From contig NZ_CP030047.1 in assembly GCF_015291625.1 (NCBI RefSeq), forward strand, positions 248,001-312,000: 64,000 nucleotides of DNA. Reading direction: 5' to 3'. The stretch is from Bradyrhizobium sp. CCBAU 53421 (GTDB lineage: Bacteria; Pseudomonadota; Alphaproteobacteria; Rhizobiales; Xanthobacteraceae). This document shows, in pieces, positions 1 through 9,599 of the stretch (its first letter is position 1; each line of letters begins with the position of its first letter). Made by a program: the position numbers and the translations under genes. The notes under the pieces were generated by a model. The model saw only the letters and a program-made list of their open reading frames with translations. It was not told the origin of the DNA and made no database searches.

Positions 1-1
1 G

Positions 2-370
2 TCGATCAACGATCGCTACGGACACGAGATCGGCGACAAGGTGCTGGTCGAGATCGCCGACGTGCTGCGCCAGTTCGCGATCCGGCATGGCGCGCTGGTC
101 GCCCGCTACGGCGGCGAGGAATTCGCCGCTGTCGTGACCGGCCTGAGCCACGAGCAGGCCGCGCACGGCGCCGAGGAAATCCGCCGCGGCTGCGCAGGCC
201 GGACCATCCTCGACGGCGTGACCCTGCTGCCGGTGACGATCAGCATCGGCTTCACCTTGAAGGATTCCGGCTTCGATCTCGGCAGCCTGATGCGAACCGC
301 CGACCAGGCGCTCTACGCCGCCAAGCGCCACGGCCGCGACCGCGTCGAGCACGCCCGCGACGCGGCGTGA
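2..370 (+). CDS. Diguanylate cyclase (GGDEF) protein, C-terminal part only
   Basis: The reading frame is open from base 2, so the gene begins upstream of the window and only its last 122 residues are visible. They form most of a GGDEF domain, which makes cyclic di-GMP from two GTP. The SINDRYGHEIGDKVL segment is the metal and nucleotide-binding region, and RYGGEEF is the active-site signature in its GGEEF form, so the domain looks catalytically competent. No RxxD product-inhibition site lies in the usual place before GGEEF. The domain ends with the usual ADQALYAAKRHGRDRV helix, so nothing follows it. The sensory N-terminus cannot be seen. Confidence 0.93.
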   Translation, partial: SINDRYGHEIGDKVLVEIADVLRQFAIRHGALVARYGGEEFAAVVTGLSHEQAAHGAEEIRRGCAGRTILDGVTLLPVTISIGFTLKDSGFDLGSLMRTADQALYAAKRHGRDRVEHARDAA

Positions 371-419
371 GCTTGTCGAGGCAATACGCGGTCGCTCGCG
401 CCGGCGAGCCACAGTCTGT

Positions 420-553
420 CGGCCCCTTCCCCCTGAAAGGAGGAAGGTCGGGATGGGGGTCAGCCGCAGGCGGCGCTCTGCGTTGAGAGAGCGGATCCCC
501 ACCCGCTTTGCTCTGACGAGCAAAGCGACCTCCCCTTTTCAAGGGGAGGTTTG
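420..553. repeat. Intergenic palindromic repeat
   Basis: This gap between two genes holds complementary blocks: a CCTTCCCCC/GGAGGAAGG pair at the left, and CTCCCCTTTTCAAGGGGAG as a tight hairpin at the right, with further matching blocks between. Related elements built on CCCTCCCC and GGGGAGGG occur in this window at 28373, 34937 and 54808. It looks like a member of a dispersed, non-coding family. Confidence 0.7.
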
Positions 554-572
554 AGCCGCGCACGCGATGTAT

Positions 573-977
573 CTACCGTGCCGGCAACTTCTCGAACGAC
601 GGCTTGCCCTCGGGCAGATGGTGGAAGGTCTGCTTGTCGCAGGTGTAGATCGTCATCTGCGGGGTGAACACGCTGGGGTCGTCGAGGGTGCCGACCTTCA
701 GGATCGTGGCGGGCAGGCCCGGCACCTTGGTGACGAGATGGGTGCCGCATTCCGGACAGAACTCGCGCGTCACCGCGCGGTCGAGGTCCTTGCGGGTGAA
801 CTGCTTGGGCTCGCTGGCGGTGTATTTGAAGCCGGTGGCCGGCATCGCCATGAACATGTTCGGGCCGCCGCCGGTGATATACTGGCATTCGCGGCACAGG
901 CATTGCGCCGCCATCATCGGTTCGCCCTCGGCCTCATAGCGCACGTTGCCGCAATAGCACCTGCCTTGCACCTTCAT
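573..977 (-). CDS. GFA family protein (glutathione-dependent formaldehyde-activating enzyme-like)
   Basis: A 134-residue CENP-V/GFA-fold protein. The zinc-binding cysteines are visible: CYCGNVRYEAEG near the N-terminus, CLCREC about 20 residues later, and FCPECGTHL further on. Members of this fold bind zinc, and some act on glutathione-linked small molecules, but the substrate of most is unknown. I chose the ATG at 977 because an AGGGAGG ribosome site lies about 6 bases before it and the CxCG motif follows at once; an upstream extension would read through the terminator at 1062-1099. It is a single-gene unit downstream of amtB on the same strand. Confidence 0.88.
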   Translation of the reverse strand: MKVQGRCYCGNVRYEAEGEPMMAAQCLCRECQYITGGGPNMFMAMPATGFKYTASEPKQFTRKDLDRAVTREFCPECGTHLVTKVPGLPATILKVGTLDDPSVFTPQMTIYTCDKQTFHHLPEGKPSFEKLPAR

Positions 978-1061
978 GACGTCCTCCCTGTTGGTCGTTT
1001 TGTTATTGGTAGCCTGTCCTTCCACAATGGCAGGCAATTTCGACATTATTTTCTCAAGCCG

Positions 1062-1099
1062 CAAAAAAAGAAAGGGGCTCCAACTTGCGCTGGAGCCCC
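1062..1099 (-). terminator. Rho-independent terminator after amtB1
   Basis: GGGGCTCCA at 1074-1082 pairs perfectly with TGGAGCCCC at 1091-1099 around an 8-base loop. Read on the minus strand, the stem is followed by a run of mainly T (1063-1073). It lies 86 bases beyond the amtB1 stop and before the start of the GFA gene, so it should close the glnK1-amtB1 operon. Confidence 0.88.
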
Positions 1100-1184
1100 T
1101 CAACGGCCCGGACATTGCCGGGTATGTGCCCGGACCGTAGTTCTGGGAACGACCGCTTGGGGAGGTCGCGCCCCGGGAGAACTC

Positions 1185-2633
1185 TTACATGTTGTAGGCG
1201 CGCTCCGTATGCTCGGTGATGTCGAGGCCTTCACGCTCGGTCTCGACGTTGGCACGCAGGCCGACGATCACGTCGACGACCTTGTAGAGGATCGCCGAAC
1301 CGATGCCCGACCACACCAGCGTGGTAGCGACGCCCCAGCACTGCGAGATCATCTGCGCCGCGAAGTCGTAATCGGCGACCTTCGGCGGGATCGCGGTGTA
1401 GTCGATGATCCCCGCGCCGCCGAGCGCCGGGTTGACCAGGATGCCGGTGCCGAGCGCGCCGATAATGCCGCCGACGCAGTGGACGCCGAACACATCGAGC
1501 GAGTCGTCATAGCCGAGCGCGTTCTTCACGACCGTGCAGAAGAACAGGCAGACCACGCCGACCACGAGGCCGAGCACGATGGCGCCCATCGGACCGGCGT
1601 AACCGGCCGCAGGCGTCACCGCGACGAGGCCCGCCACCGCGCCCGAGAGCGCGCCGAGCAGCGAGGGATGGCCCTTGATGATCCATTCCGCGAACATCCA
1701 GGCCAGCGCCGCCGCAGCCGTGGCCACGAAGGAGTTGGTCATGGCGAGCGCAGCGCCGCCATTGGCTTCGAGGTTCGAACCAGCGTTGAAGCCGAACCAG
1801 CCGACCCAGAGCAGCGAGGCGCCGATCATGGTCATGGTCAGCGAGTGCGGAGCCATCAGCTCCTTGCCGTAGCCGGTGCGCTTGCCGATCAGGAGCGCGC
1901 CGACCAGGCCGGCGATGCCGGCGTTGATGTGCACGACGGTGCCGCCGGCGAAGTCGATCGCACCCTTCTTGAAGATCCAGCCGGCGTCGGCATTGACCGC
2001 GTCGAGGGCGGCCTGCGCCTTCGTCTTGGCATCGCCGTCAGCTGCGGCGGCAAGCGCCTTGGCGGCATCCTGGATCGCGTCCGGGCCAGCCCAGTACCAG
2101 ACCATGTGCGCGATCGGGAAGTAGATCACGGTGACCCAGATCGGGATGAACAGCGCGATCGCCGCGAACTTCATTCGCTCGGCAAAGGCGCCGACGATGA
2201 GGGCCGGCGTGATCGCCGCGAAGGTCATCTGGAAGCACACATAGACGAGCTCCGAGATGTTGGCGTCGACCGAGAAGGTCGCAGCCTTGGAGTCCGTCGT
2301 GACGCCCATCAGGAAGGCCTTGGAGAAGCCGCCGATGAAGTCGGAGCCGCCGGTGAAGGCGAGGCTGTAGCCGTAGAGGGCCCAGAGCACGGTGACGATG
2401 CAGACGGTGTAGAACACCTGCGCGAGCACCGAGAGCATGTTCTTGGAGCGGACGAGACCGCCATAGAACAGCGCAAGTCCGGGGATGGTCATCAACAGCA
2501 CCAGCACCGTCGAGGTCAGCATCCAGGCGTTGTCGCCCTTGTTGACGGTTGGCTCGGCGTAGGCGGCGGTCGCGGCGAACAGGCCGACTGCGAGGGCCGC
2601 CAGTCCCGCGCCATAGGGACGCTTGAACGTCAT
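1185..2633 (-). CDS. amtB: Ammonium transporter AmtB (first copy)
   Basis: A 482-residue Amt/Mep/Rh channel that carries ammonium across the inner membrane as a trimer. It begins with a signal-like segment ending at AYAEPTV, then the hallmark DNAWMLTSTVLVLLMTIPGLALFYGG, followed by about eleven membrane segments. The paired pore histidines are present in VVHINAG and VFGVHCVGG. An insertion of about 30 Ala/Asp/Lys residues (AAKALAAAADGDAKTKAQA) precedes the first pore histidine segment and is absent from the second copy at 6534. It lies 39 bases downstream of glnK1, the usual operon order, so GlnK should block it when nitrogen is ample. The cytoplasmic tail ends in EREGLDITEHTERAYNM. Confidence 0.97.
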   Translation of the reverse strand: MTFKRPYGAGLAALAVGLFAATAAYAEPTVNKGDNAWMLTSTVLVLLMTIPGLALFYGGLVRSKNMLSVLAQVFYTVCIVTVLWALYGYSLAFTGGSDFIGGFSKAFLMGVTTDSKAATFSVDANISELVYVCFQMTFAAITPALIVGAFAERMKFAAIALFIPIWVTVIYFPIAHMVWYWAGPDAIQDAAKALAAAADGDAKTKAQAALDAVNADAGWIFKKGAIDFAGGTVVHINAGIAGLVGALLIGKRTGYGKELMAPHSLTMTMIGASLLWVGWFGFNAGSNLEANGGAALAMTNSFVATAAAALAWMFAEWIIKGHPSLLGALSGAVAGLVAVTPAAGYAGPMGAIVLGLVVGVVCLFFCTVVKNALGYDDSLDVFGVHCVGGIIGALGTGILVNPALGGAGIIDYTAIPPKVADYDFAAQMISQCWGVATTLVWSGIGSAILYKVVDVIVGLRANVETEREGLDITEHTERAYNM

Positions 2634-2672
2634 GTTATTTCACTCCTGAGGTCTTAAAGGTTGAGCGCGAAA

Positions 2673-3068
<396 letters not shown>

Positions 3069-3117
3069 TCACCACGCGGAGGACATCCACTACGCGGGCA
3101 CAGCCGGGACCCTTAGA

Positions 3118-3134
3118 ATCAAATGCCGTGCCAA
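3118..3134 (-). promoter_or_regulatory. Possible sigma-54 promoter for glnK1-amtB1
   Basis: Read on the minus strand, the sequence is TTGGCACGGCATTTGAT. It matches the sigma-54 pattern TTGGCACR-N4-TTGCW in the -24 block and spacing, with one mismatch in the -12 dinucleotide (GA instead of GC). It lies about 110 bases upstream of glnK1. A perfect 13-bp palindrome, CCCGCATTGCGGG, is centred at 3182, about 55 bases further upstream. Confidence 0.5.
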
Positions 3135-3418
3135 ACGGCTCGGGTTCGCTAATGGATTATGAATCCGGACCTTTTCCCGCATTGCGGGAGCAAGCTGCCC
3201 CTGCGCTATTCCGTCGCGCCTAAAATATCATCACGTCTGTTTAAAATGCGGGCACGACAGGCTCTGGACACAATGATGCCCAGAGCTGCGGCAAGTTTGC
3301 GGTATTATGATAGTTTGTGCGGCGCGCCGGCGTCCGCTTCTGCGTCACGGCAACCTATCAGGGAGCGCTGGCGGTCGGATGTCCGTAGCAATCCGAGCCT
3401 CTCCCATCGCGCTTCCGG
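3135..3418. other. Gene-free stretch upstream of glnK1
   Basis: Between the glnK1 promoter region and the end of the next minus-strand gene I see no convincing coding frame. It holds the CCCGCATTGCGGG palindrome (3176-3188) and a weak hairpin around 3260-3295 (GCTCTGG with CCAGAGC). Reading frames here have no recognisable protein. Confidence 0.5.
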
Positions 3419-3907
3419 TCACTTCCCGGCCAGTTGACGCTCCAGTCCGGCGGTGTCGACCAGGTCCCAATGCTCGGCGAACTTGCTGTTCTCGACGCGC
3501 CAGATGTCGATGGTCGCAAACGAGATTGTCCTGCCGGTGGCGGCAAATCCGCGAACGGTGTGGTCGTGCGTCGCCGTATAGGTGCAGCGGGCGACGACTT
3601 TGTCGCCGTCGATGATCCGATCCTCGACGTGCATTTGAATATCGGGCCAGGTTTCCTGGATCCGATGAAAGTTCTCGACCTGCGCAGCTAGCCCGGACGG
3701 GCTGCGTCCCGAGTGCTGGATGTAGTTCTCGCTGAAGATTGTCGGGAACAGGGTGGTGTCGTGCGCATTGATCGCGGCCGCATAGCGATCGAGCAGCGCG
3801 GAGTTGGCGGCGCTCGCACCGGCCGACGACGCAGCTTGCGCCATTGAGCGCGGCGCGATCGCGGCAGCCGCGCTGGCAAGGGTGAGAAAACTGCGACGAC
3901 TGGTCAT
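3419..3907 (-). CDS. Exported SnoaL-like (NTF2-fold) protein
   Basis: A 162-residue protein. The start at 3907 gives MTSRRSFLTLASAAAAIAP, a signal with two arginines in a Tat-like setting (SRRSFLTL). The rest is a SnoaL-like alpha+beta barrel: the NSALLDRYAAAINAHD opening helix, the FSENYIQHSG strand with conserved histidine, and WDLVDTAGLERQL at the end. This fold includes small cyclases, isomerases and proteins of unknown role; the substrate cannot be read from sequence. It follows the PadR/membrane-protein pair on the same strand with a 25-base gap and may be part of that unit. Confidence 0.8.
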   Translation of the reverse strand: MTSRRSFLTLASAAAAIAPRSMAQAASSAGASAANSALLDRYAAAINAHDTTLFPTIFSENYIQHSGRSPSGLAAQVENFHRIQETWPDIQMHVEDRIIDGDKVVARCTYTATHDHTVRGFAATGRTISFATIDIWRVENSKFAEHWDLVDTAGLERQLAGK

Positions 3908-3932
3908 CTCGAGACGTCTCCGGAGATAAGGG

Positions 3933-4628
3933 TTAGAGGTCAAATCGCAGGCGCGCTGTTGCAACAAGTGACGTCACCGCGTGAATGCTGGCGACGAGCA
4001 CGGCGACAAGCGCGACCTCGATCCCGATTGACGCGATTGGGATCCAGTGCGAGATCGACCATCCGGCTTCGGACAGCCGAAGCGTGGTCAGGACGATATC
4101 GGCGAGCACCGAGCCCGTCAGCGCAGCGACGGCAACGGCCGACAGCATGAACGATCGCTGCAACCGGGTTTTGTCGAGCTTGTCCGACGGCATGCGGGAG
4201 GCGTAGACCCATGCACACAGTCCGACGATCAAAGCCAAATAGAACGCATAGCGGTCGAACGCGTATGCAACGACGCCGAGATCCTGGAATCCTGCAGGAT
4301 TGCTCGCGGTCCAGCCTGTCGCACCGTACCACGCGACCCGCGATTTCATGGCAATGAATACGCCAAGCACGATCAGAGGGACGATTGGTCCAACGGCTCG
4401 GGATTGCTTCAGGAGCGACGTCGCCGCAAATTGCGCGGCAATGGTCTTTGCGGGGCCGAAGCGTTCAATTGCTCGCCGTTCCGCCTCCATGCGGTCGCTG
4501 CCAGGTTGGCGTTCTGCGGATTCGCGAAGATGCTCCTCGACCTCTTCACACACCCGGCGCGCCAACGCCCGATCAAACGACAGTTCACGCCCGAGCGCCT
4601 CGACATATTTGGCGATCAGGTGGGTCAC
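3933..4628 (-). CDS. Membrane protein with HAAS-like N-terminal domain, PadR partner
   Basis: A 231-residue protein starting at a GTG (4626-4628) that overlaps the PadR stop codon, so translation of the two is coupled. Residues 1-70 form a helical domain (LIAKYVEALGRELSFDRALARRVCEEVEEHL through AIERFGPAKTIAAQF) of the HAAS/permease-prefix type. Five or so membrane segments follow (VGPIVPLIVLGVFIAM, YAFYLALIVGLCAWVYA, SFMLSAVAVAALTG, IASIGIEVALVAVLVASI). Such proteins are often encoded next to PadR regulators, and the regulator commonly controls the pair. The precise activity is unknown. Confidence 0.75.
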   Translation of the reverse strand: MTHLIAKYVEALGRELSFDRALARRVCEEVEEHLRESAERQPGSDRMEAERRAIERFGPAKTIAAQFAATSLLKQSRAVGPIVPLIVLGVFIAMKSRVAWYGATGWTASNPAGFQDLGVVAYAFDRYAFYLALIVGLCAWVYASRMPSDKLDKTRLQRSFMLSAVAVAALTGSVLADIVLTTLRLSEAGWSISHWIPIASIGIEVALVAVLVASIHAVTSLVATARLRFDL

Positions 4629-4954
4629 GATTTCGGCTCCGCAAGGAGAGCACCGACCGCGCTCGAGAACTGGGCCCATGCAGTCTTGCGCTCGGTCAGC
4701 GATGCATTGCCGCGCTTGGTGAGCGCGTAGACCCGGCGGCGGCGGCCAATCGGAGACTTTTCCCAATGGCTGGAGAGCAGCTGCGATGTCTCCAGGCGAT
4801 GCAACACCGGATAGACCGTGCCTTCCGGCAGATCGAAAGCTCCGCCACTTCGGCGTCGGATTTCATCGATGATCGCATAACCGTGCGCCGGAGCCGCCTC
4901 GACAGCGGCGAGCACGATCATGTCGAGATGCCCTTTGAGGATTTCGCCTTCCAT
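4625..4954 (-). CDS. PadR family transcriptional regulator
   Basis: A 109-residue winged-helix regulator. LKGHLDMIVLAAVEAAPAHGYAIIDEIRRRSGGAF and LPEGTVYPVLHRLETSQLLSSHW form the helix-turn-helix and wing, and YALTKRGNASL leads into the short dimerisation helix. I took the ATG at 4954 because a strong-looking promoter (TTGACA-N17-TAGTGT) ends only nine bases before it; the upstream in-frame start lies inside the -10 region. No ribosome site precedes the ATG, so the message may be leaderless. Two CTAG-centred palindromes cover the promoter, which suggests autorepression. The downstream GTG overlaps its stop. Confidence 0.9.
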   Translation of the reverse strand: MEGEILKGHLDMIVLAAVEAAPAHGYAIIDEIRRRSGGAFDLPEGTVYPVLHRLETSQLLSSHWEKSPIGRRRRVYALTKRGNASLTERKTAWAQFSSAVGALLAEPKS

Positions 4955-4955
4955 A

Positions 4956-4991
4956 CCTAGTAACACTAGGCAAAGATACACTAGGTGTCAA
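4956..4991 (-). promoter_or_regulatory. PadR promoter with two overlapping operators
   Basis: On the minus strand: TTGACA (4986-4991), a 17-base spacer, then TAGTGT (4963-4968), placing transcription start within a base or two of the ATG at 4954. Two palindromes cover it: CCTAG-N5-CTAGG at 4956-4970 over the -10, and ACAC-TAG-GTGT at 4978-4988 over the spacer and -35. Their placement is what an autorepressor would need. Confidence 0.72.
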
Positions 4992-5061
4992 GCGCTCGTC
5001 GCCGCAACCTCTGTGCAACCCCGCAGGGAGCAGCAAACGAAGCGGGCGAGTCGAGCTGAGA

Positions 5062-5664
5062 TCAGGCGGCGTCGCGCGCGGCAAACACCCTGTCGATCAG
5101 TCCCCATTCGAGCGCCTGCTCCGCCGACATGAAGTGATCGCGGTCCAGGGTCCGTTCGACGTCCGCCTCGGTGCGCCGGCAGTGTTGCGCATAAAGCCGG
5201 ATGATGCGCCGCTTGGTCGCCTGCATCTCGGCGGCATGGATCTGGATGTCGGAGGCCTGGCCCTGGAAGCCGCCGAGTGGCTGATGCACGTGGAGGCTGG
5301 CATTCGGAAGCGCGGCGCGGTGACCGGGTTCGCCTGCCATCAGCAGGAACGATCCCATCGACCGCGCGGTGCCCATGCACAGCGTGTGCACCGGCGCCTT
5401 GATGAACTGCATGGTGTCGTACATCGCAAGGCCGCTGGTGACCACGCCGCCATAGGAATTGATATAGAGGTTGATCGGCTTGTTCGGGTTGTCAGCCTCG
5501 AGGAACAGCAGCTGGGCACAGACCAGCCCGGACATCGCATCATTGACCTCGCCGTTCAGGAAGATGATGCGTTCGCGCAGCAGCCTGGAATAGATGTCGA
5601 AGGAGCGCTCGCCGCGGGACGACTGCTCGACGACCATCGGGACGAGTTGCATCATGTCGCGCAT
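5062..5664 (-). CDS. clpP: ClpP-family serine protease (paralogue)
   Basis: A 200-residue ClpP subunit. Catalytic residues are all visible: Ser102 in [12 protein letters not shown], His127 in LHVHQPLGG and Asp176 in LDRDHFMSA. The GGVV oxyanion segment is in [21 protein letters not shown], where the usual SPGG reads SYGG, and the nucleophile elbow reads GTARSMG rather than GQAASMG. ClpP rings degrade proteins fed by ClpX or ClpA, but no unfoldase gene lies nearby, and the sequence changes point to an accessory copy rather than the housekeeping one. A GGAGG ribosome site precedes the ATG at 5664. It stands alone on the minus strand. Confidence 0.92.
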   Translation of the reverse strand: MRDMMQLVPMVVEQSSRGERSFDIYSRLLRERIIFLNGEVNDAMSGLVCAQLLFLEADNPNKPINLYINSYGGVVTSGLAMYDTMQFIKAPVHTLCMGTARSMGSFLLMAGEPGHRAALPNASLHVHQPLGGFQGQASDIQIHAAEMQATKRRIIRLYAQHCRRTEADVERTLDRDHFMSAEQALEWGLIDRVFAARDAA

Positions 5665-5719
5665 CGGCGACCTCCATGTCTGCAGGTGATGAAGTCTCAG
5701 CGGGTGATGAAGTCTGGGA

Positions 5720-6073
5720 TCAGGCCGCGCGCATCATTGTGCGGCTGTTGCTGTTGGCCGCTCGCGGCCGGTTTGCGCGCTCGCCGCAGGCTTGCTGGAT
5801 GATGCGAAACCGGGTGCCGCCGGCCTCGTTCGGTTCGATCCGGAAGGTGACGTGACTCTCGCGAAACGGCGGCTCGGAATCGCGCAGCCGGTAACGCACC
5901 TCTTCGCCTGCGATCGATGATTCTGGCTCAGCGCCGGCGAGATCGGAATCCGGCAGCCAGCGCTCGCGCAAGGCCGGAATGGTGACGGCGCGCCATACTT
6001 TCTCAGGCGGTGCGTCGAGCTCGTATTCGATCACCAGGGCCGCGTCGGCGTCAGTCTCAACCGTGTCGCTCAT
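5720..6073 (-). CDS. SRPBCC (AHSA1-like) domain protein
   Basis: A 117-residue START/Bet v1-fold protein: [20 protein letters not shown] opening strand and helix, ALRERWLP, and [15 protein letters not shown] at the end. The fold makes a deep hydrophobic ligand cavity. Its ATG overlaps the stop of the ArsR gene in an ATGA arrangement, the standard ArsR-SRPBCC pairing, so the two are co-translated. The C-terminal 15 residues ([17 protein letters not shown]) look unlike the family's closing helix, which may be shortened or altered. The ligand is unknown. Confidence 0.82.
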   Translation of the reverse strand: MSDTVETDADAALVIEYELDAPPEKVWRAVTIPALRERWLPDSDLAGAEPESSIAGEEVRYRLRDSEPPFRESHVTFRIEPNEAGGTRFRIIQQACGERANRPRAANSNSRTMMRAA

Positions 6074-6384
6074 TGATCCATGTCCTTCAAGAGGTCGGAG
6101 AGCGCTTCGATGCGCTTCGGCCAATAGGCGCGGTAGCGGGCGAGCCAGGTCCCGATGCTGGCGATCCCGTCCGGGTCGACTTCATAGTTCACGAAGCGGC
6201 CCTGGCGCTGCTCGCGCACCAGTCCGGCCGCGCGCAGCACCGCCAGATGCTGCGACATCGCCGGCTGGCTGATTTCCAATCCGTCGCGCAAGGCGCTGGC
6301 GTTCAAGCTGCCGCCGGCGAGCTTCTCGAAGACCTTGCGGCGGGTCGGATCGGCCAACGCCTTGAAGATATCGGTATCGACCAT
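6070..6384 (-). CDS. ArsR family transcriptional regulator
   Basis: A 104-residue winged-helix repressor. DIFKALADPTRRKVFEKLAGGSLNASALRDGLEISQPAMSQHLAVLRAAGLV is the helix-turn-helix, and QRQGRFVNYEVDP is the wing. There are no metal-binding cysteine pairs, so it belongs to the non-metal branch usually paired with SRPBCC genes, as here (4-base overlap). I chose the ATG at 6384 because a 30-bp operator and promoter lie immediately before it. No ribosome site is present and the -10 ends six bases before the ATG, so the message may be leaderless. Confidence 0.92.
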   Translation of the reverse strand: MVDTDIFKALADPTRRKVFEKLAGGSLNASALRDGLEISQPAMSQHLAVLRAAGLVREQRQGRFVNYEVDPDGIASIGTWLARYRAYWPKRIEALSDLLKDMDQ

Positions 6385-6385
6385 G

Positions 6386-6415
6386 ACGACACATAAGCAC
6401 ATACTTATGTGTCGT
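6386..6415. promoter_or_regulatory. ArsR operator: 12-bp perfect inverted repeat over the promoter
   Basis: ACGACACATAAG (6386-6397) and CTTATGTGTCGT (6404-6415) pair perfectly around CACATA. On the minus strand TTGCAC-N17-TTATGT fits a sigma-70 promoter, with its -10 ending six bases before the ArsR ATG. The operator covers the -10 and most of the spacer, so binding should shut the promoter. Confidence 0.82.
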
Positions 6416-6533
6416 GCAAGCCTGAACTGTCCCGTGCAGCGTGGCGTCGCGGCGCTCGGGTACTTTGCATGGGGTTGTTTTACGAATTCGCCCTCGCGGC
6501 GCCGATCTCGTCCCGGCGATACGAGCCCGGATG

Positions 6534-7856
6534 CTACTGCAACGCCTCGCCGTGCTGCGAGATGTCGAGGCCCTCCAGCTCCTGCTGCATCGAGACGCGC
6601 AGCGGGACGAAGGCGCTGACCAGCTTGAGCAGCACGAAGGTGATGCCGCCGCACCAGACCAGCGTGACCACGACGCCGTAGAGCTGGATCAGGAGCTGCT
6701 GCGGATTGCCCTCGAGCAGGCCGGAGGTGCCGCCGATCGCGGCGGTGGCGAAAATGCCCGCGAGCAGCGTGCCGGTCAGGCCGCCGATGCCGTGCACGCC
6801 GAACACGTCGAGCGAGTCGTCATACTGGAAGCGATGCTTCAGCCAGGTACAGGCCCAGAAGCAGACCAGGCCGGCAATGATGCCGATGATGACGCCGTGC
6901 CACGGCGCGACGAAGCCGGATGCCGGGGTGATGGTGCCGAGCCCCGCGACCGCGCCCGAGATCATGCCGAGCACCGACGGCTTGCGGCGCGTCGCCCATT
7001 CGATCGCGCCCCAGGTCAGCGCGCCGGCGCAGGCCGCAAGATGGGTGGCGGTGATCGCCAGCACCGCGCGCGAATTGGCCGCCAGCGCCGAGCCGCCGTT
7101 GAAGCCGAACCAGCCGACCCAGAGCAGGCCGGTGCCGACCACGGCGAGCGACAGGTCGAACGGCGACAGATTGTCATGGCCATAGCCGTGCCGGTTGCCC
7201 ATCACCTTGGCCGCGACCAGGCCACTGATGCCGGCGGAGAGATGCACGACGAGGCCGCCGGCGAAATCCATCACGCCCATCGAGGCGAGGAAACCGCCGC
7301 CCCACACCCAATGCGCCAGCGGCACATAGACGAAGATGAACCAGCCGATCGAGAACAACACATAGGCCGAGAACCGCATGCGGTCGGCGACCGAGCCGGC
7401 AACCAGAGCCACCGTGATGATCGCAAACGTCATCTGGTACAGCATGAACAGCGCTTCCGGGATGGTCTTTGCCGCCGGATTGACGCTGTCCATCGTGATG
7501 CCCGCAAGGAACCAGCTGTCGAGCGAGCCGAGCCACGGGCCGTTGCCGACGAAGGTCAGCGAATAGCCGAACGTGACCCAGAGGATCGAAATGATCGCAA
7601 CGGCCGAAAGGCTCTGCGCCATCGTCGCCAGCACGTTCTTCTTGCGCACCATGCCGGAGTAGAACAGCGCGAGCCCCGGGATCGTCATCATCAGCACCAG
7701 TGCGGTGGCGACGATCATCCAGGCGGTGTCGGCGGCGTTGATGCCGGAAGAGCCGGAGTCTTGCGCTGATGCCGGCGCGCCCCATGCGAGCAGGATTGCA
7801 GCAGTGATCGGCGCAGCTGATATCGCTGCACGAAGAGCTCGTGCCCCCATCATCAT
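6534..7856 (-). CDS. amtB: Ammonium transporter AmtB (second copy)
   Basis: A 440-residue ammonium channel with an N-terminal signal-like segment (AAISAAPITAAILLAWGAPASAQ). The DTAWMIVATALVLMMTIPGLALFYSG signature follows, with twin pore histidines in VVHLSAG and VFGVHGIGG. It lacks the Ala-rich insertion of AmtB1 (1185) and differs from it throughout, so the two are old paralogues, not a recent duplication. It lies 73 bases downstream of glnK2. MM at the start leaves a choice between several adjacent ATG codons. The two channels may serve different ammonium levels or growth states; sequence alone cannot say. Confidence 0.97.
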   Translation of the reverse strand: MMMGARALRAAISAAPITAAILLAWGAPASAQDSGSSGINAADTAWMIVATALVLMMTIPGLALFYSGMVRKKNVLATMAQSLSAVAIISILWVTFGYSLTFVGNGPWLGSLDSWFLAGITMDSVNPAAKTIPEALFMLYQMTFAIITVALVAGSVADRMRFSAYVLFSIGWFIFVYVPLAHWVWGGGFLASMGVMDFAGGLVVHLSAGISGLVAAKVMGNRHGYGHDNLSPFDLSLAVVGTGLLWVGWFGFNGGSALAANSRAVLAITATHLAACAGALTWGAIEWATRRKPSVLGMISGAVAGLGTITPASGFVAPWHGVIIGIIAGLVCFWACTWLKHRFQYDDSLDVFGVHGIGGLTGTLLAGIFATAAIGGTSGLLEGNPQQLLIQLYGVVVTLVWCGGITFVLLKLVSAFVPLRVSMQQELEGLDISQHGEALQ

Positions 7857-7929
7857 TCCCCGGCGTGTCGTGGTTTCTTGGTGCGGTTTTTGGCGTGCGC
7901 CGGCGTCGTTGCTGGCGGTGATCTCGAAT

Positions 7930-9466
<1,537 letters not shown>

Positions 9467-9474
9467 GCGCGCTA

Positions 9475-9599
9475 AAGCGCGATGAGGTCAGGTTGAACCG
9501 TCATCGCGCTTCAGGTTCTCGTTTGAGCATGATCTCAGCGCAAACGCTCCGCGTTTGTCGCGCAAAAACCGCTTCGCACTTTTTCCGGATCATGCTCAC
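9475..9599. repeat. Intergenic palindromic repeat (AAAGCGCGATGA/GAGCATGATC family)
   Basis: Two hairpin-forming parts lie side by side: AAGCGCGATGA pairs with TCATCGCGCTT, and GAGCATGATC pairs with GATCATGCTC around a segment with AAAAACCGCTTCGCACTTTTTCC. The same two parts occur in the opposite order and strand at 45938-46039, and half of it at 56112-56156. It sits between a plus-strand and a minus-strand gene and may end transcription from both. Confidence 0.82.

Noticed and set aside
567..2657. 696-codon plus-strand frame over amtB1
   Set aside because: Antisense of a clear ammonium transporter; its translation is Arg/His/Asp-rich, as antisense of high-GC genes usually is.
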